Source: Fibrella aestuarina BUZ 2 (GTDB lineage: Bacteria > Bacteroidota > Bacteroidia > Cytophagales > Spirosomataceae). From it: DNA of 64,000 nt. The notes under the pieces are model-generated. The model was not told the DNA's origin and ran no database searches. It saw only the letters and a list, made by a program, of their open reading frames with translations. The first letter of the stretch is position 1, and each line of letters begins with the position of its first letter. A program made the position numbers and the translations under genes. Location of the stretch: positions 1,787,698-1,851,697 of the forward strand of contig NC_020054.1 of assembly GCF_000331105.1 (NCBI RefSeq), read 5' to 3'. This document shows, piece by piece, positions 25,866-34,707 of this stretch.

Positions 25866-26423
25866 TCAGGACGCCGCGTACCCGTTCTGAACAACAAGCG
25901 CTGCCCGGTTGCGGTAGAAGTCAGGATCATTGACGGGCGCCAACGTACCCAGCCCGTCGACGTACCGATTATACATGCAGAAGGCCGCCGCAATCAGCAC
26001 GGTATCATGGATATCGCGGTCGGTAGCCCCTTCGGAGCGGGCTGCCTCGATCTGTTCGGCGGTTACGGACCGGCCCCCCTGCTGTACACTGCCCGCTACC
26101 ATAAGCAGCGCTTTGAGCTTTTCGGAAACGCAGGCGTTTGCGTAATCTCGTTTCACAGATTGCACCAAACTCCAGTCCTCATCGCCGAGGTGATGGCTGG
26201 CGACGGCGCCGTGGATGGTTTGGCAAAAGAAGCAGTCGTTTTGCGAGGACACGTAGGTCGCGATTAATTCGCGTTCGCCTTCGCTCAGCGTAGATGCCGG
26301 GTGGTAGGCATTGGTACGAAGCAGCCAGTTGGCGAGTTCGTTCAGCGGGCGAGCTGTTTCGGGGCTAAAGGCCATCGGCCCGCGAATGCCGGGTATTCCG
26401 GCTGGTAAGTCGATATGGGGCAT
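25866..26423 (-). CDS. AhpD-like carboxymuconolactone decarboxylase family protein (third gene copy in the run)
   Basis: A 185-residue all-helical protein of the carboxymuconolactone decarboxylase/AhpD superfamily, peroxidase-related branch. It keeps the AhpD active-site geometry: Glu52, Cys64-Phe-Phe-Cys67 and His71, a Glu-x11-Cys-x2-Cys-x3-His pattern. That suggests thiol-disulfide or peroxidase activity. A second conserved segment is GATDRDIHDTVLIAAAFCMYNRYVDGL. It is the last gene of a run that also encodes two paralogues, an MFS transporter and a TonB-dependent receptor; 99 bases separate it from the second paralogue. A terminator follows. Confidence 0.9.
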   Translation of the reverse strand: MPHIDLPAGIPGIRGPMAFSPETARPLNELANWLLRTNAYHPASTLSEGERELIATYVSSQNDCFFCQTIHGAVASHHLGDEDWSLVQSVKRDYANACVSEKLKALLMVAGSVQQGGRSVTAEQIEAARSEGATDRDIHDTVLIAAAFCMYNRYVDGLGTLAPVNDPDFYRNRAALVVQNGYAAS

Positions 26424-26522
26424 TGTTTTGAGTTGGCGCGGTAGTCAAGATGCCCCCAGCCATAACCAGACTGGGGGATACAAACTACTAACCTATGGTA
26501 AGGAGTGAAGATCAGAGTTAGC

Positions 26523-27086
26523 TTACTGCAGTTTTACAGGGGTGGGTAACACGTACCCCAACGTACCCATCCGCTCACCCATCGCCGCATACGCCGCCGG
26601 GTCGGTGGGGGTTAAAGTTGCCAACCCGTCGACGTAGCGATTATACATGCAGAAAGAAGCGGCAATCAGCACCGTGTCGTGAATGTCGCCATCCGTCGCG
26701 CCCAGCGTTCGGGCTGCTTCGACCAGCTCGGTGCTAACCGTTCGGGCATCAGCCTGTACGTGATCAGCAACGGCCAGTAGGGCACGAAGCTTCGGCGAAA
26801 TAGCCGCCGTGTCAGGCGAACGAAGCACCTGATCGACAATAGATGCCTGGTCGCCATACAGAAAACGAGCGGCTGCGGCGTGGCTGTTCATGCAGAAGTC
26901 GGTGCAGTTTCGGCTCGATACGAAAGCGGCAATCAGCTCGCGATCGGCGTCCATGAGTGTGCTGTCGGGTGAACCAGCGCGCAGCAGCGCCTGGGCCAGT
27001 TCGTAAAGCGGCTGACCGGTATCGGGCCGGTACATAGCCAGGCTCCGGATACCCGGCGCGTCATTACTGAGTTGAATGTGAGGCAT
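26523..27086 (-). CDS. AhpD-like carboxymuconolactone decarboxylase family protein (second copy)
   Basis: A 187-residue paralogue of the two other AhpD-like proteins in this run; all begin MPHI, and all share GATDxxIHDTVLIAA and YVDGLxTLxP. The active site differs: Glu50 and His69 are present, but the motif reads NCTDFC, so the first cysteine (Cys61) is one residue early and Thr62 takes the canonical position; Cys65 is conserved. Whether it still forms the disulfide is unclear. It begins 14 bases after the MFS stop, so it is almost surely cotranscribed with it. Confidence 0.9.
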   Translation of the reverse strand: MPHIQLSNDAPGIRSLAMYRPDTGQPLYELAQALLRAGSPDSTLMDADRELIAAFVSSRNCTDFCMNSHAAAARFLYGDQASIVDQVLRSPDTAAISPKLRALLAVADHVQADARTVSTELVEAARTLGATDGDIHDTVLIAASFCMYNRYVDGLATLTPTDPAAYAAMGERMGTLGYVLPTPVKLQ

Positions 27087-27100
27087 TGTTTCGTAACGAG

Positions 27101-28372
27101 TTAGCTGTGAACAGATGTTGACTTGGCAATAGGCTGTTTGTCAAATGGTTTGTAACGTACCCAGACCGTAAGCAGGGCGATCAGAAAAGCCATCGAAAAC
27201 ACGAGCAGGGCATTTCCGAAACCACCCAGCCCAGCTACCATCGTCCCGACAAAAAACACGGCAGTAGCGGTGAAGAATCGTCCGATATTAAAGCTGATGC
27301 CCGCCGCTGTAGCGCGGATATGAACCGGAAAGAGCGCCGGAATAATGCTGGATAACGCTCCCTGACTAATGCCAAAAAACAAGGCGACGAAGGCCGTTTC
27401 GGCATAAATGAGTGGTGAGAATTGGCGGTTAGTCAGGAAGAGCAGACCACAGCCGCCCGCACAACCCACGAAGGTCATTAACAGGGTTCGGCGTGAACCG
27501 AACTGGTTGATCAACAGGCCCGAGAGCATCCCACCAACAATGCCGCCCATACCGAGCAGCATCATGGTCAGGCCCCGCTCTCGCGCCCCCGTTTGACCCG
27601 GTGGCAATAAGGTCTGCACCCAGGTGGGAATCCAGGAGAACGTACCCCAGAGCCCAATGAGCACAGCGCCAAAGACGAGTACACCCGTGATCAGGTTCGC
27701 CTGAGTGCCTGCTGTCCAGGCTTGGTGGGCCAACTGGTGCCGACCCTGCTGCTCACGCTGCCAACTCACCGATTCGGGTAAACGAAATAGCATCACGAAA
27801 GCAACCAGCACTGGAACATGGCCGAGTCCAAAGGCCTGCCGCCAGGTCACCTGCCCCACGTTCAGCCCACCCGTGGCCACGATGCCAACCGGAAACATGA
27901 CCGCCAGTATACCCAGCACCACCGCCCGATTGCGGGCGGGCCAAATCTCAGAAATGTAGACCGTCGTGAGTAGCAACACGCCACCAACGCCCGCGCCCGT
28001 CAGGAAACGGCACAGCAAGAGGACCGGCCAGTTGGGTACCACGGTAGTAGCCAGCATAGCGATGCCATATAGGGCTGTCGCAAAAGCCACCGCTCGCGAT
28101 CGGCCAATGCGGTCGCTAACGAAGCCGAAAACAAGCCCGCCCGTCATCCAGCCGTAGAGAAAAGCGGCGCTGATGTACGCCCCGATATCGCCCAGTTCGG
28201 CCGTACCGGCTTTAGTACCCAGCAGTTCGGGCACCACGACGGGTAAAAACGAGGCCATAAGCGTAGAGGCCGTCCCGCCAAGCAGATACGAGAGTGCACA
28301 GAGGCCAAAGGCGAGCCAATTGGCCGTCAGCCGATCGGCTTCGATGTTGGTTGATTCAATAGTCATAACCAT
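27101..28372 (-). CDS. MFS transporter (sugar/metabolite:H+ symporter-like)
   Basis: A 423-residue major facilitator with about 12 membrane helices. The loop 2-3 motif is present as GFVSDRIGRSRAVA and the loop 8-9 equivalent as LINQFGSRRTLLM; the layout resembles the aromatic-acid and sialate/sugar symporters of the MFS (GVLLLTTVYISEIWPARNRAVVLGI). The central cytoplasmic loop is short. It probably imports or exports a small organic molecule. It lies between a TonB-dependent receptor gene (52 bases) and an AhpD-like gene (14 bases), which suggests that the receptor brings a compound across the outer membrane and this carrier moves it across the inner one. Confidence 0.9.
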   Translation of the reverse strand: MVMTIESTNIEADRLTANWLAFGLCALSYLLGGTASTLMASFLPVVVPELLGTKAGTAELGDIGAYISAAFLYGWMTGGLVFGFVSDRIGRSRAVAFATALYGIAMLATTVVPNWPVLLLCRFLTGAGVGGVLLLTTVYISEIWPARNRAVVLGILAVMFPVGIVATGGLNVGQVTWRQAFGLGHVPVLVAFVMLFRLPESVSWQREQQGRHQLAHQAWTAGTQANLITGVLVFGAVLIGLWGTFSWIPTWVQTLLPPGQTGARERGLTMMLLGMGGIVGGMLSGLLINQFGSRRTLLMTFVGCAGGCGLLFLTNRQFSPLIYAETAFVALFFGISQGALSSIIPALFPVHIRATAAGISFNIGRFFTATAVFFVGTMVAGLGGFGNALLVFSMAFLIALLTVWVRYKPFDKQPIAKSTSVHS

Positions 28373-28424
28373 GTTAGTAGAGGGATGCTACTGGTAATCA
28401 GTTGATTAGTGGTGGTTTTTTGTT

Positions 28425-31214
28425 CTATTTAACCCCTTGATCGAACGTGAGCGAGAGGTAATACAAACCACCAACGGCGGGTGATCCGTAGGCTTGCACA
28501 ACGTATTGGTTGGTGAGGTTCGATGCGCCCAGCTTAAACACTGTTTTCAGCGATGGCACCCGGTAGTTGACCTGTGCATCGAGCAGGTGATAGGCCGGTA
28601 CTCGACCCGGAATTAGGGCGTTAAATGAACCTACCCAGTCGAAGGCTTCCTGCCAGTGCCAGGCCACGTTGAAACCAAGCGCGGCGCCGGCCCGATTAGA
28701 CGTTACATTCCGGTGGCCAAACGTTACGTTGGTTTTCAGGCGGGGCGTGTTGAACGCCGCTACGTTGTTCGGGTCGGCGTTACGGAGATTGAACGCCGAC
28801 CAGCTGCCATTCCCGCTCAGCAGATAGCCGCCCGGCGTGCGGAAGTTCAGGCCCAGCGTTGCGCCCTGCGCCGAAACTTTGTCGGGTGCGTTGGTATACA
28901 GTTGAAACGCCTGTACCCGACCACTCAGAATATCCTGCGCGGCGGCGGGGTTGGGTTTGCCGTCGCTGCCCAACACGGGGCTGTCTGGGCGCAGCACAAC
29001 GGTGTTCAGAATGAAGTTGTTATAGACACCATAATAGTAATTGGCGTCAACCGAAAGGTTGCTAGTGAGCACACCACGATACCCTACTTCAACACTGTTT
29101 ACGCGCTCGGGCGCGATGTAGGGCACCGCCGATTTTTGCAGCTTGTCTTTGTTGTTGAGTACCGCCTGTTGCGGACCTACCTTACTGACATCGGCCCCGA
29201 AACCAGCTCCAAACAGGTTGGCACTGCTGGCAGTATATGAATTTTCATACACGTTCATGCCCGCACTGTTGCTCGGTGCCCCGCCCAGAATTGTGATCGG
29301 CCCGACGTTCAGTTTGATGAACTGGTCAGAAGGCGTTGGGTTGCGGAAGCCCGTCTGGTAGCTGGCCCGGAAATGGTGTCGATCTGTGGCGGAGAACACC
29401 GCCGCCGCCCGTGGCGTGAAATAGCCCGCGAAGTTCTGATTCTTGTCGTACCGTCCCGAAACGGTCAGTTTCAGTCGGTCGGCGAGCAGCGTTTTACTCA
29501 CCTGCATGAATGCGCCGAACTCATTGTACAGAATGCGACCGCCTTTATCGTCGAATAAGGTTCCGTTGGTAAACAGGCTGTATTGCCGGTAATTACCACC
29601 AATCAGTACCTCCGCCACGTTCTTCAGTGCCGGTGTCAGGTTATACTGGCCATCCGCGTGCCACATGCTCGTCTGGCTCAAAATCCCGGCCCCTGCCAGC
29701 CCCTGAATGCCGATCAGCCTGCTTTTCTGCGCTTCGTATTCCGACGTACCTGGCAGCAGCCGACCCTGATCGGCAAAGGCACGGGCTGCTGTCTGGTTAT
29801 TGGCACCCACTGACGGAATGCTGCCAGCGAAAGCGGCGGCGTACCGATCGAACCAGGTCTGATCAGCCTTGTCGGGCGAGACCACGTTGCCGTTCAGATC
29901 ACGTACCCAGGCCCGGTTGATCTGCTGCCCCAGCGACCGCGTGTTGAAGGAGTCGTGCGAATCTTCGGCATTGCTATACCAGCGTACGAAGAAGTTGCTG
30001 CCCCGCAGTTCGATCCGGTGCTGAATGAGCGAAAAGCCGTTGACCGAGAACCGGTTAGAGCCCGTGTAATTGGCTGTTCCTTTGGCGAAATTGTACGCGT
30101 AGATGGCCTCGAGTTTGGGCGTAATCCGATAGTGAAGCGCCCCGTTCAGTTTCAGGCTATAGACGTTGTAGTCGGTCAGGTCTTTTTCTTCGTATCCCGT
30201 TCGCGATACCTGCCCAATGCCCGGCAGTGTCCGAACCACTTCATCGCCATAAATATTGAGCGCATTCCGGGCCGGATTGTTAGCGCCGCGTAGTTCGGGT
30301 GATGTCGTCTGATTTACGTCGGAATAATCGGTAGCAAACCAATCTAAACCAGCCATGTACGAGGCATTGAGCTTGAACGCAAACTTAGACCCGAAGGCTT
30401 TGGCGTAACGAATAGCATGGTCGGTATAGATTGCCGCGCCGGTATTCGCATCGCCCAGGTGATTAACCCCCACCTTCGATTGCACGCTGAGGCCCTGATT
30501 ACGGAACGGGTCTTTGCTGGTCATCAGCAACACGCCGTTGAACGCCGCCGGGCCATAAAGGGCCGACGCCGCACCCGGTACCAATTCAACGCTTTCGGCG
30601 TCGAGGTCGCTCAGTCCGAACATGTTCCCCACCGAAAACCCAAACCCAGCGGGCTGGTTGTCGATGCCGTCGATAAGCTGTAGAAACCGGCTGTTGCCCG
30701 TGCTCGCAAAACCGCGTGTGTTAATCTGCCGGTAGGTCAGCCCGCTGGTGACCATATCGACCCCCTTGAGGTTATTGATGCCTTCGTAGAACGATGCTGA
30801 TGGCGTTTCTCGAATGGCTCGGACATCCATTTTCTCCACCGTAACGGGCGCCCTGAGCAGGCGTTCTTCCACGCGCGAAGCGCCCACCACTACTTCGTCG
30901 AGTTGGCTCGTCATCGCTGCCAGACGTACCTCTACCAGCTGGCCATCTGTGCCAACGGTCAGATCCTGCCGCTCGTGTCCGATCATCGAGATGGCCAGTA
31001 CCAGCGACCCTTTCTGATTGACATTAAGCGAAAAACGGCCGTCGCCGTCGGTCGTCACGCCAGCCAGTTGGCCTTTAATCGCAACCGATGCACCCGGTAA
31101 CGGCTGTCCCTGGCTATCGCGGATTATGCCCGTTATGCGCCGCGATTGGGCTCGTGTAGGCAATGAAAGAGTAAGCATCATCGCCAGAGCGATGACTGTG
31201 TATATAAATTTCAT
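28425..31214 (-). CDS. TonB-dependent receptor with carboxypeptidase-regulatory-like N-domain
   Basis: A 929-residue outer-membrane receptor. Signal peptide (FIYTVIALAMMLTLSLPTRAQ), then a CarboxypepD_reg-like beta domain (RRITGIIRDSQGQPLPGASVAIKG), a plug with LDEVVVGASRVEERLLRAPVTVEKMD and ASALYGPAAFNGVLLMTSKDP, and a barrel that ends LYYLSLTFDQGVK. It is a single receptor without an adjacent SusD, so it is closer to siderophore/cofactor-type receptors than to glycan ones. The start is ATG 31214, which opens the signal peptide. It is 43 bases after the first AhpD-like gene and 52 bases before the MFS gene. The ligand is unknown. Confidence 0.93.
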   Translation of the reverse strand: MKFIYTVIALAMMLTLSLPTRAQSRRITGIIRDSQGQPLPGASVAIKGQLAGVTTDGDGRFSLNVNQKGSLVLAISMIGHERQDLTVGTDGQLVEVRLAAMTSQLDEVVVGASRVEERLLRAPVTVEKMDVRAIRETPSASFYEGINNLKGVDMVTSGLTYRQINTRGFASTGNSRFLQLIDGIDNQPAGFGFSVGNMFGLSDLDAESVELVPGAASALYGPAAFNGVLLMTSKDPFRNQGLSVQSKVGVNHLGDANTGAAIYTDHAIRYAKAFGSKFAFKLNASYMAGLDWFATDYSDVNQTTSPELRGANNPARNALNIYGDEVVRTLPGIGQVSRTGYEEKDLTDYNVYSLKLNGALHYRITPKLEAIYAYNFAKGTANYTGSNRFSVNGFSLIQHRIELRGSNFFVRWYSNAEDSHDSFNTRSLGQQINRAWVRDLNGNVVSPDKADQTWFDRYAAAFAGSIPSVGANNQTAARAFADQGRLLPGTSEYEAQKSRLIGIQGLAGAGILSQTSMWHADGQYNLTPALKNVAEVLIGGNYRQYSLFTNGTLFDDKGGRILYNEFGAFMQVSKTLLADRLKLTVSGRYDKNQNFAGYFTPRAAAVFSATDRHHFRASYQTGFRNPTPSDQFIKLNVGPITILGGAPSNSAGMNVYENSYTASSANLFGAGFGADVSKVGPQQAVLNNKDKLQKSAVPYIAPERVNSVEVGYRGVLTSNLSVDANYYYGVYNNFILNTVVLRPDSPVLGSDGKPNPAAAQDILSGRVQAFQLYTNAPDKVSAQGATLGLNFRTPGGYLLSGNGSWSAFNLRNADPNNVAAFNTPRLKTNVTFGHRNVTSNRAGAALGFNVAWHWQEAFDWVGSFNALIPGRVPAYHLLDAQVNYRVPSLKTVFKLGASNLTNQYVVQAYGSPAVGGLYYLSLTFDQGVK

Positions 31215-31257
31215 GATTGTTAGCGTAAAAAGTGGTTTCCCTGTTTTCAGGGCGCAT

Positions 31258-31818
31258 TTACTTCGCTGGTGTGGGATAACCACCCGGTGGTCGAACGTAC
31301 CCACGCCCCGTGATGCGATCGCCCAGCGTCTGATAATACGCCGGGTCGGTTGGCGTTACGGTGGCCAGCCCATCCACGTACTTGTTGTACAGACAGAACA
31401 GGGCCGCAATCAGCACGGTATCGTGAATCTCGCGGTCGGTGGCCCCGGCGACACGCGCCCGCTCAACGGCTTCTGGCGACACCGCACGTCCCGACTGTTG
31501 GGTAAGGGCGGCAATCTGAAGCAGGGCTTTCAGCTTTTCGCTCACGGGTGCCGTTTCGATATCATCCTTTACCGCGCGAGCCGTTTCGGCCTCGCCCAGC
31601 AACAGATCGGCGGCTTTTGTGTGGGCGGCGTTGCAGAAATTAGTGCAGTTGCGCGACGATACCAGCGCGGCAATTAATTCGCGTTCGCCTTCGGTCAGCG
31701 TCGACTCGCCACGTAGGAGTAGTTGCGTCAGTGTACGAATCGGCGCGGCCGTATCCAGGCGATATTCAAGCAGGCCCGTAATACCCGGCAGGTGATCAGG
31801 AAGTGGAATGTGCGGCAT
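31258..31818 (-). CDS. AhpD-like carboxymuconolactone decarboxylase family protein (first copy)
   Basis: A 186-residue paralogue heading the run. Like the second copy it has the displaced cysteine: Glu47, then NCTNFC with Cys58, Thr59 in the canonical first-cysteine place, Cys62 and His66. The helical core GATDREIHDTVLIAALFCLYNKYVDGLATVTP is shared by all three. ATG 31818 is chosen since MPHI is the common N-terminus; the frame extends 23 codons upstream without similarity. The receptor gene follows after 43 bases. The 465 bases upstream hold no gene and probably the promoter of the run. Confidence 0.9.
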   Translation of the reverse strand: MPHIPLPDHLPGITGLLEYRLDTAAPIRTLTQLLLRGESTLTEGERELIAALVSSRNCTNFCNAAHTKAADLLLGEAETARAVKDDIETAPVSEKLKALLQIAALTQQSGRAVSPEAVERARVAGATDREIHDTVLIAALFCLYNKYVDGLATVTPTDPAYYQTLGDRITGRGYVRPPGGYPTPAK

Positions 31819-32283
31819 AGCGTCAAAATGATTTAGTAACCAGGTTGTTATATACCGAAAAGAGACTTCTTGAGGGCTGCGATTCACCCCCGGGCAGGAG
31901 CGTATGGTACGCTGTATGGCAGCGTAAATTGGATAACAAGAAGGTGTTCATGGAAGGGAATAGTCCAAGCCCTGCCAGGTACGTTGGCTGCTGTTAGCGC
32001 AATAGCGATTTAAATCGGCCGGCAGTAAACGCATGCCTCATCAGCCTCCGAATGGTGTTATCGCACAAGCATAACACACACCGGAAGAAGGCGGGAACGT
32101 ACCTGCATCGACCATCAACTAGCCGGAACAACGACGCCCGATTAGCTGGGCGCCCTGGAGCAGACCTGGACGAATTGAGTTGATTGACTGATTGATCAAG
32201 AATCCTGAGCAGCGCAGAACAGCATCAGGTACGTACCTGACTACGTGCTAGCGGCCCGAGAACAACAAAACAGTAAAACTCAA
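31819..32283. other. non-coding region upstream of the AhpD/receptor/MFS run
   Basis: No gene is supported here. It contains several GGTACGT/ACGTACC heptamers and a perfect 16-base palindrome, TCAGGTACGTACCTGA, at 32225-32240. No TAnnTTTG element on the minus strand is clear. The start of the run's transcript must lie here or in the gene upstream. Confidence 0.6.
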
Positions 32284-32829
32284 TCAGCCACGCGGAGGTG
32301 GAGCGAGCACCGCCAGATAGCGGGCGAGAATTGGCAGAGAAGTGTCGGCAATGCGGACATCGACCAGCCAGGATAGGAGGGAAGGCGACAAAATCAGCCG
32401 GTCGGCCAACTGATATTCTTTGAGCAGCAATTTTAGCCAGTGCCCCGCCTTGCGATGCGTATCATCACCGCTGGCGGTACTGATTGTTTTTTTGACAAAC
32501 GAGAGCAGGTCCTGCTGCCAGAAACCGGCGGTCTTATTTTCCATGCCGGCGATGCGTAGAGTGTCGCCGCTGAGGTCAACACTAATCACATCGTAGAACT
32601 TGCCGTGGTAGGCAAAGCCATCCTTTGTGGTCTGTTCAACTAGTTGCTGAGCTTGACCGGCACCCAAAACAACCTGAAACTCGACCATGCTATCCACCGA
32701 GGAATACACCGTCAGCTGTTTGGTCAGGTCGTGCTGATCCTGCCACCAGACGCCAACCGCCACCCATACCGTTGCCAGCGTATGGTAGAGCAGTAAGGCC
32801 AGTAAGCTAAGACTCAGCAGGCGTTTCAT
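32284..32829 (-). CDS. hypothetical protein with N-terminal membrane segment
   Basis: I do not recognise this 181-residue protein. It begins with a hydrophobic helix (LLSLSLLALLLYHTLATVWVAVGVWW), either a signal peptide or an anchor, followed by a soluble part with VDSMVEFQVVLGAGQAQQLVEQ and FWQQDLLSFVKKTIS, and ends with a second hydrophobic stretch (LPILARYLAVLAPP). The size and lack of cysteines or catalytic motifs suggest a structural or accessory envelope protein. It lies on the same strand as, and 465 bases upstream of, the AhpD/receptor run and just downstream of a decayed outer-membrane-type gene; association with either is only positional. Confidence 0.65.
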   Translation of the reverse strand: MKRLLSLSLLALLLYHTLATVWVAVGVWWQDQHDLTKQLTVYSSVDSMVEFQVVLGAGQAQQLVEQTTKDGFAYHGKFYDVISVDLSGDTLRIAGMENKTAGFWQQDLLSFVKKTISTASGDDTHRKAGHWLKLLLKEYQLADRLILSPSLLSWLVDVRIADTSLPILARYLAVLAPPPRG

Positions 32830-32932
32830 GGTTAAACAGATCGCTAAATGACGACTAAGTTGAAATTAATCGTGGAAAAATAGAACAACTAAAGCAAAAT
32901 GTGGGTTAAAGCGGGCTCTTTTTGTTGAAAAA

Positions 32933-32954
32933 AGCAATTGTTACGCCAATTGCT
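32933..32954 (-). terminator. intrinsic terminator of the decayed gene
   Basis: On the minus strand, AGCAATTG and CAATTGCT form a perfect 8-base stem with a 6-base loop followed by a run of T. It overlaps the last codon of the pseudogene reading frame and confirms that a gene once ended here. Confidence 0.75.
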
Positions 32955-33400
32955 CAGAAAGGCGGCGTTCGCAGCCAGGCCACTAGCTCGTCGAGGCTAA
33001 AGTTGATCGACCATTCGATCTGAAGTACATGCAGGTTGCGATGTTCCTTGGCCGGATTGCGAATCAGATCCTGTTACCGATAGCCTAACTCAATTCTTCC
33101 CCAGTTGCCTGTGTTGTAGCCAACCCCGGTGTAGCGCCAGTTTTCGCCCTAAAACGCATTTTTGAGCTGATCGGGCTGTTTATTCGCTCCTGAAAAACAA
33201 AAGAACGCTTCGTTTGATAGTGCACCCTACCAGCCTGTTATATGCTGATTGAGATCGAACAAAGGAATGGTCGCCGCGGCATGATAGCGGCCCAGTTGTG
33301 CCAGCGATCATTTATTGGTCGAGAGGCGTAAGGGGTACCGTTCTTCATAGCGCAACTGGTGACTCATCTTGATTCGGTGTAAAAGTTATGGTCATCACCA
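32954..33400 (-). pseudogene. decayed outer-membrane protein gene (possibly DUF2490-like)
   Basis: Translating the minus strand by hand gives clear protein-like blocks broken by stops and frameshifts. From upstream: MSHQLRYEERYPLRLSTNK then a stop; in another frame SLAQLGRYHAAATIPLFDLN then a stop; then ALSNEAFFCFSGANKQPDQL, an in-frame TAG, GENWRYTGVGYNTGNWGRIE...LGYR, an in-frame TAA, and QDLIRNPAKEHRNLHVLQIE...WLRTPPF before the final TGA. The HQLRYEERY and GVGY...GYR blocks resemble DUF2490-type outer-membrane proteins, but that is from memory of the family and unconfirmed. At least two nonsense changes (likely from CAG and TAC/TAT) and two or more frameshifts are needed. The terminator at its end is intact, so decay looks recent. 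Confidence 0.7.
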
Positions 33401-33475
33401 ATGGCGCTACGGCCCCTGCTTTTTTCTATTTTTAGCCACTCAACCTGATTCTGTCACCTCACAAACCGTTACGCA

Positions 33476-34522
33476 ATGCCATCGCGCCGTCGATTTCTCC
33501 GCTTAGGGGCCATGCTGCCCAGCCTTTCCTGGACTAACCTTTGGGCCGCCAACGCCCCGGCTCCGCAACGCCCCGTCGTGATCTCGACCTGGGATAGTGG
33601 CGTAACGGCCAACAAAGCGGCTTGGGCCACCCTGAAAGCCAACGGGCGGGCCATCGACGCGGTCGAACAGGCCGGAATCGCCATCGAAAATGAACCCAGT
33701 TGCTGCGTCGGCCTCGACGGCAATCCCGATCGCGATGGCTTTGTCACACTCGATGCCTGCATCATGGACGACCGGTTCAACTGCGGGTCGGTGGCGTTCC
33801 TGGAACGGATCAAACACCCAATTTCGGTGGCCCGTAAGGTGATGGAAACCACCCCGCACGTGATGCTGGTGGGGAGTGGCGCCCAGCAGTTTGCCGTCGC
33901 CAATGGCTTTGCCCTCGAACCCGCCAAACTCTCGGCCGATGCTGAGAAAGCCTACCGCGAGTGGCTGAAGAAATCGGAATACAAGCCGGTGATCAACATC
34001 GAGAACACGAAATCGACGCCGCAACGAGGCCGGGGTCCCTACGACCCAACGCAGTTCAGCCCCAACTATTTCGACGATGGGAGCTTCAACCACGACACGA
34101 TGGGTACCGTAGCCCTCGACGCGGCGGGCAACCTGTCGGGCATGTGTACCACCAGCGGTATGGCGTTCAAGATGCGTGGCCGCATTGGCGATTCTCCGCT
34201 GATTGGGCCGGGTCTGTACGTCGACAATGAAGTAGGTGCTGTAACCGGATCGGGGCAGGGCGAGGAGGTGATCCGGATGTGCGGTGCTCACACCATCGTG
34301 GAGGCTATGCGCCACGGGCTATCGCCGAAAGAAGCCTGCCAGCGGGCGATCGAACGCATCGTGAAGCGCGACCCGGCGCGGGCCAAAGATTTTCAGGTGG
34401 GCTTCATCGCCGTGAACAAACAGGGCGAAATCGGGGCCTTCTCGGTGCAGAAAGGGTTTTCCTACACGCTGACCACAGCTACGATCGAGCACAAGGTCTA
34501 TCAGGCCGAGAATTACATGTAG
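33476..34522 (+). CDS. N4-(beta-N-acetylglucosaminyl)-L-asparaginase (glycosylasparaginase)
   Basis: A 348-residue Ntn hydrolase that cleaves the bond between asparagine and the innermost GlcNAc of N-glycans. The family motif NHDTMGTVALDAAGNLSG places the autoprocessing nucleophile at Thr208; CTTSGMAFKMRGRIGDSPLIGPGLYVDNEVGA follows as in flavobacterial glycosylasparaginase. The N-terminus (SRRRFLRLGAMLPSLSW) is a twin-arginine-type signal, so it acts outside the cytoplasm. Two cysteine pairs (CC at 76-77 and Cys95/Cys103) may form disulfides. It lies upstream of a SusC/SusD pair and an Endo H-type enzyme and completes an N-glycan release pathway. A stem-loop terminator follows. Confidence 0.94.
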   Translation: MPSRRRFLRLGAMLPSLSWTNLWAANAPAPQRPVVISTWDSGVTANKAAWATLKANGRAIDAVEQAGIAIENEPSCCVGLDGNPDRDGFVTLDACIMDDRFNCGSVAFLERIKHPISVARKVMETTPHVMLVGSGAQQFAVANGFALEPAKLSADAEKAYREWLKKSEYKPVINIENTKSTPQRGRGPYDPTQFSPNYFDDGSFNHDTMGTVALDAAGNLSGMCTTSGMAFKMRGRIGDSPLIGPGLYVDNEVGAVTGSGQGEEVIRMCGAHTIVEAMRHGLSPKEACQRAIERIVKRDPARAKDFQVGFIAVNKQGEIGAFSVQKGFSYTLTTATIEHKVYQAENYM

Positions 34523-34566
34523 TCCATTTCGGGGACTAATCATACAAACGGGGCGATGCTGTCCTG

Positions 34567-34612
34567 ACTAGCCATGACTTGGGTTGCTCAACCAACCTGA
34601 CTCATGGCTAGT
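34567..34612 (+). terminator. stem-loop after the glycosylasparaginase gene
   Basis: ACTAGCCATGA (34567-34577) pairs with TCATGGCTAGT (34602-34612), followed by TGTTTTTG. The loop itself contains a small GGTTG/CAACC stem. Confidence 0.75.
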
Positions 34613-34707
34613 TGTTTTTGCACCAATCGATCCGCTGAGGCCAATAAACTTATTTACTTAAACCTATTCGGTAACTACTCAAAGTAGATGTAGGAGGTGC
34701 TGTTTGC

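Noticed and set aside
25866..31818. Siderophore uptake operon based on the TonB-dependent receptor
   Set aside because: No siderophore synthesis, reductase or Fur-type box is visible and the AhpD-like trio does not fit that role, so I did not assign iron as the cargo.
33503..34315. Antisense frame of 270 codons opposite the glycosylasparaginase gene
   Set aside because: The plus-strand frame encodes a full enzyme with its catalytic motif; the antisense product has no recognisable feature.
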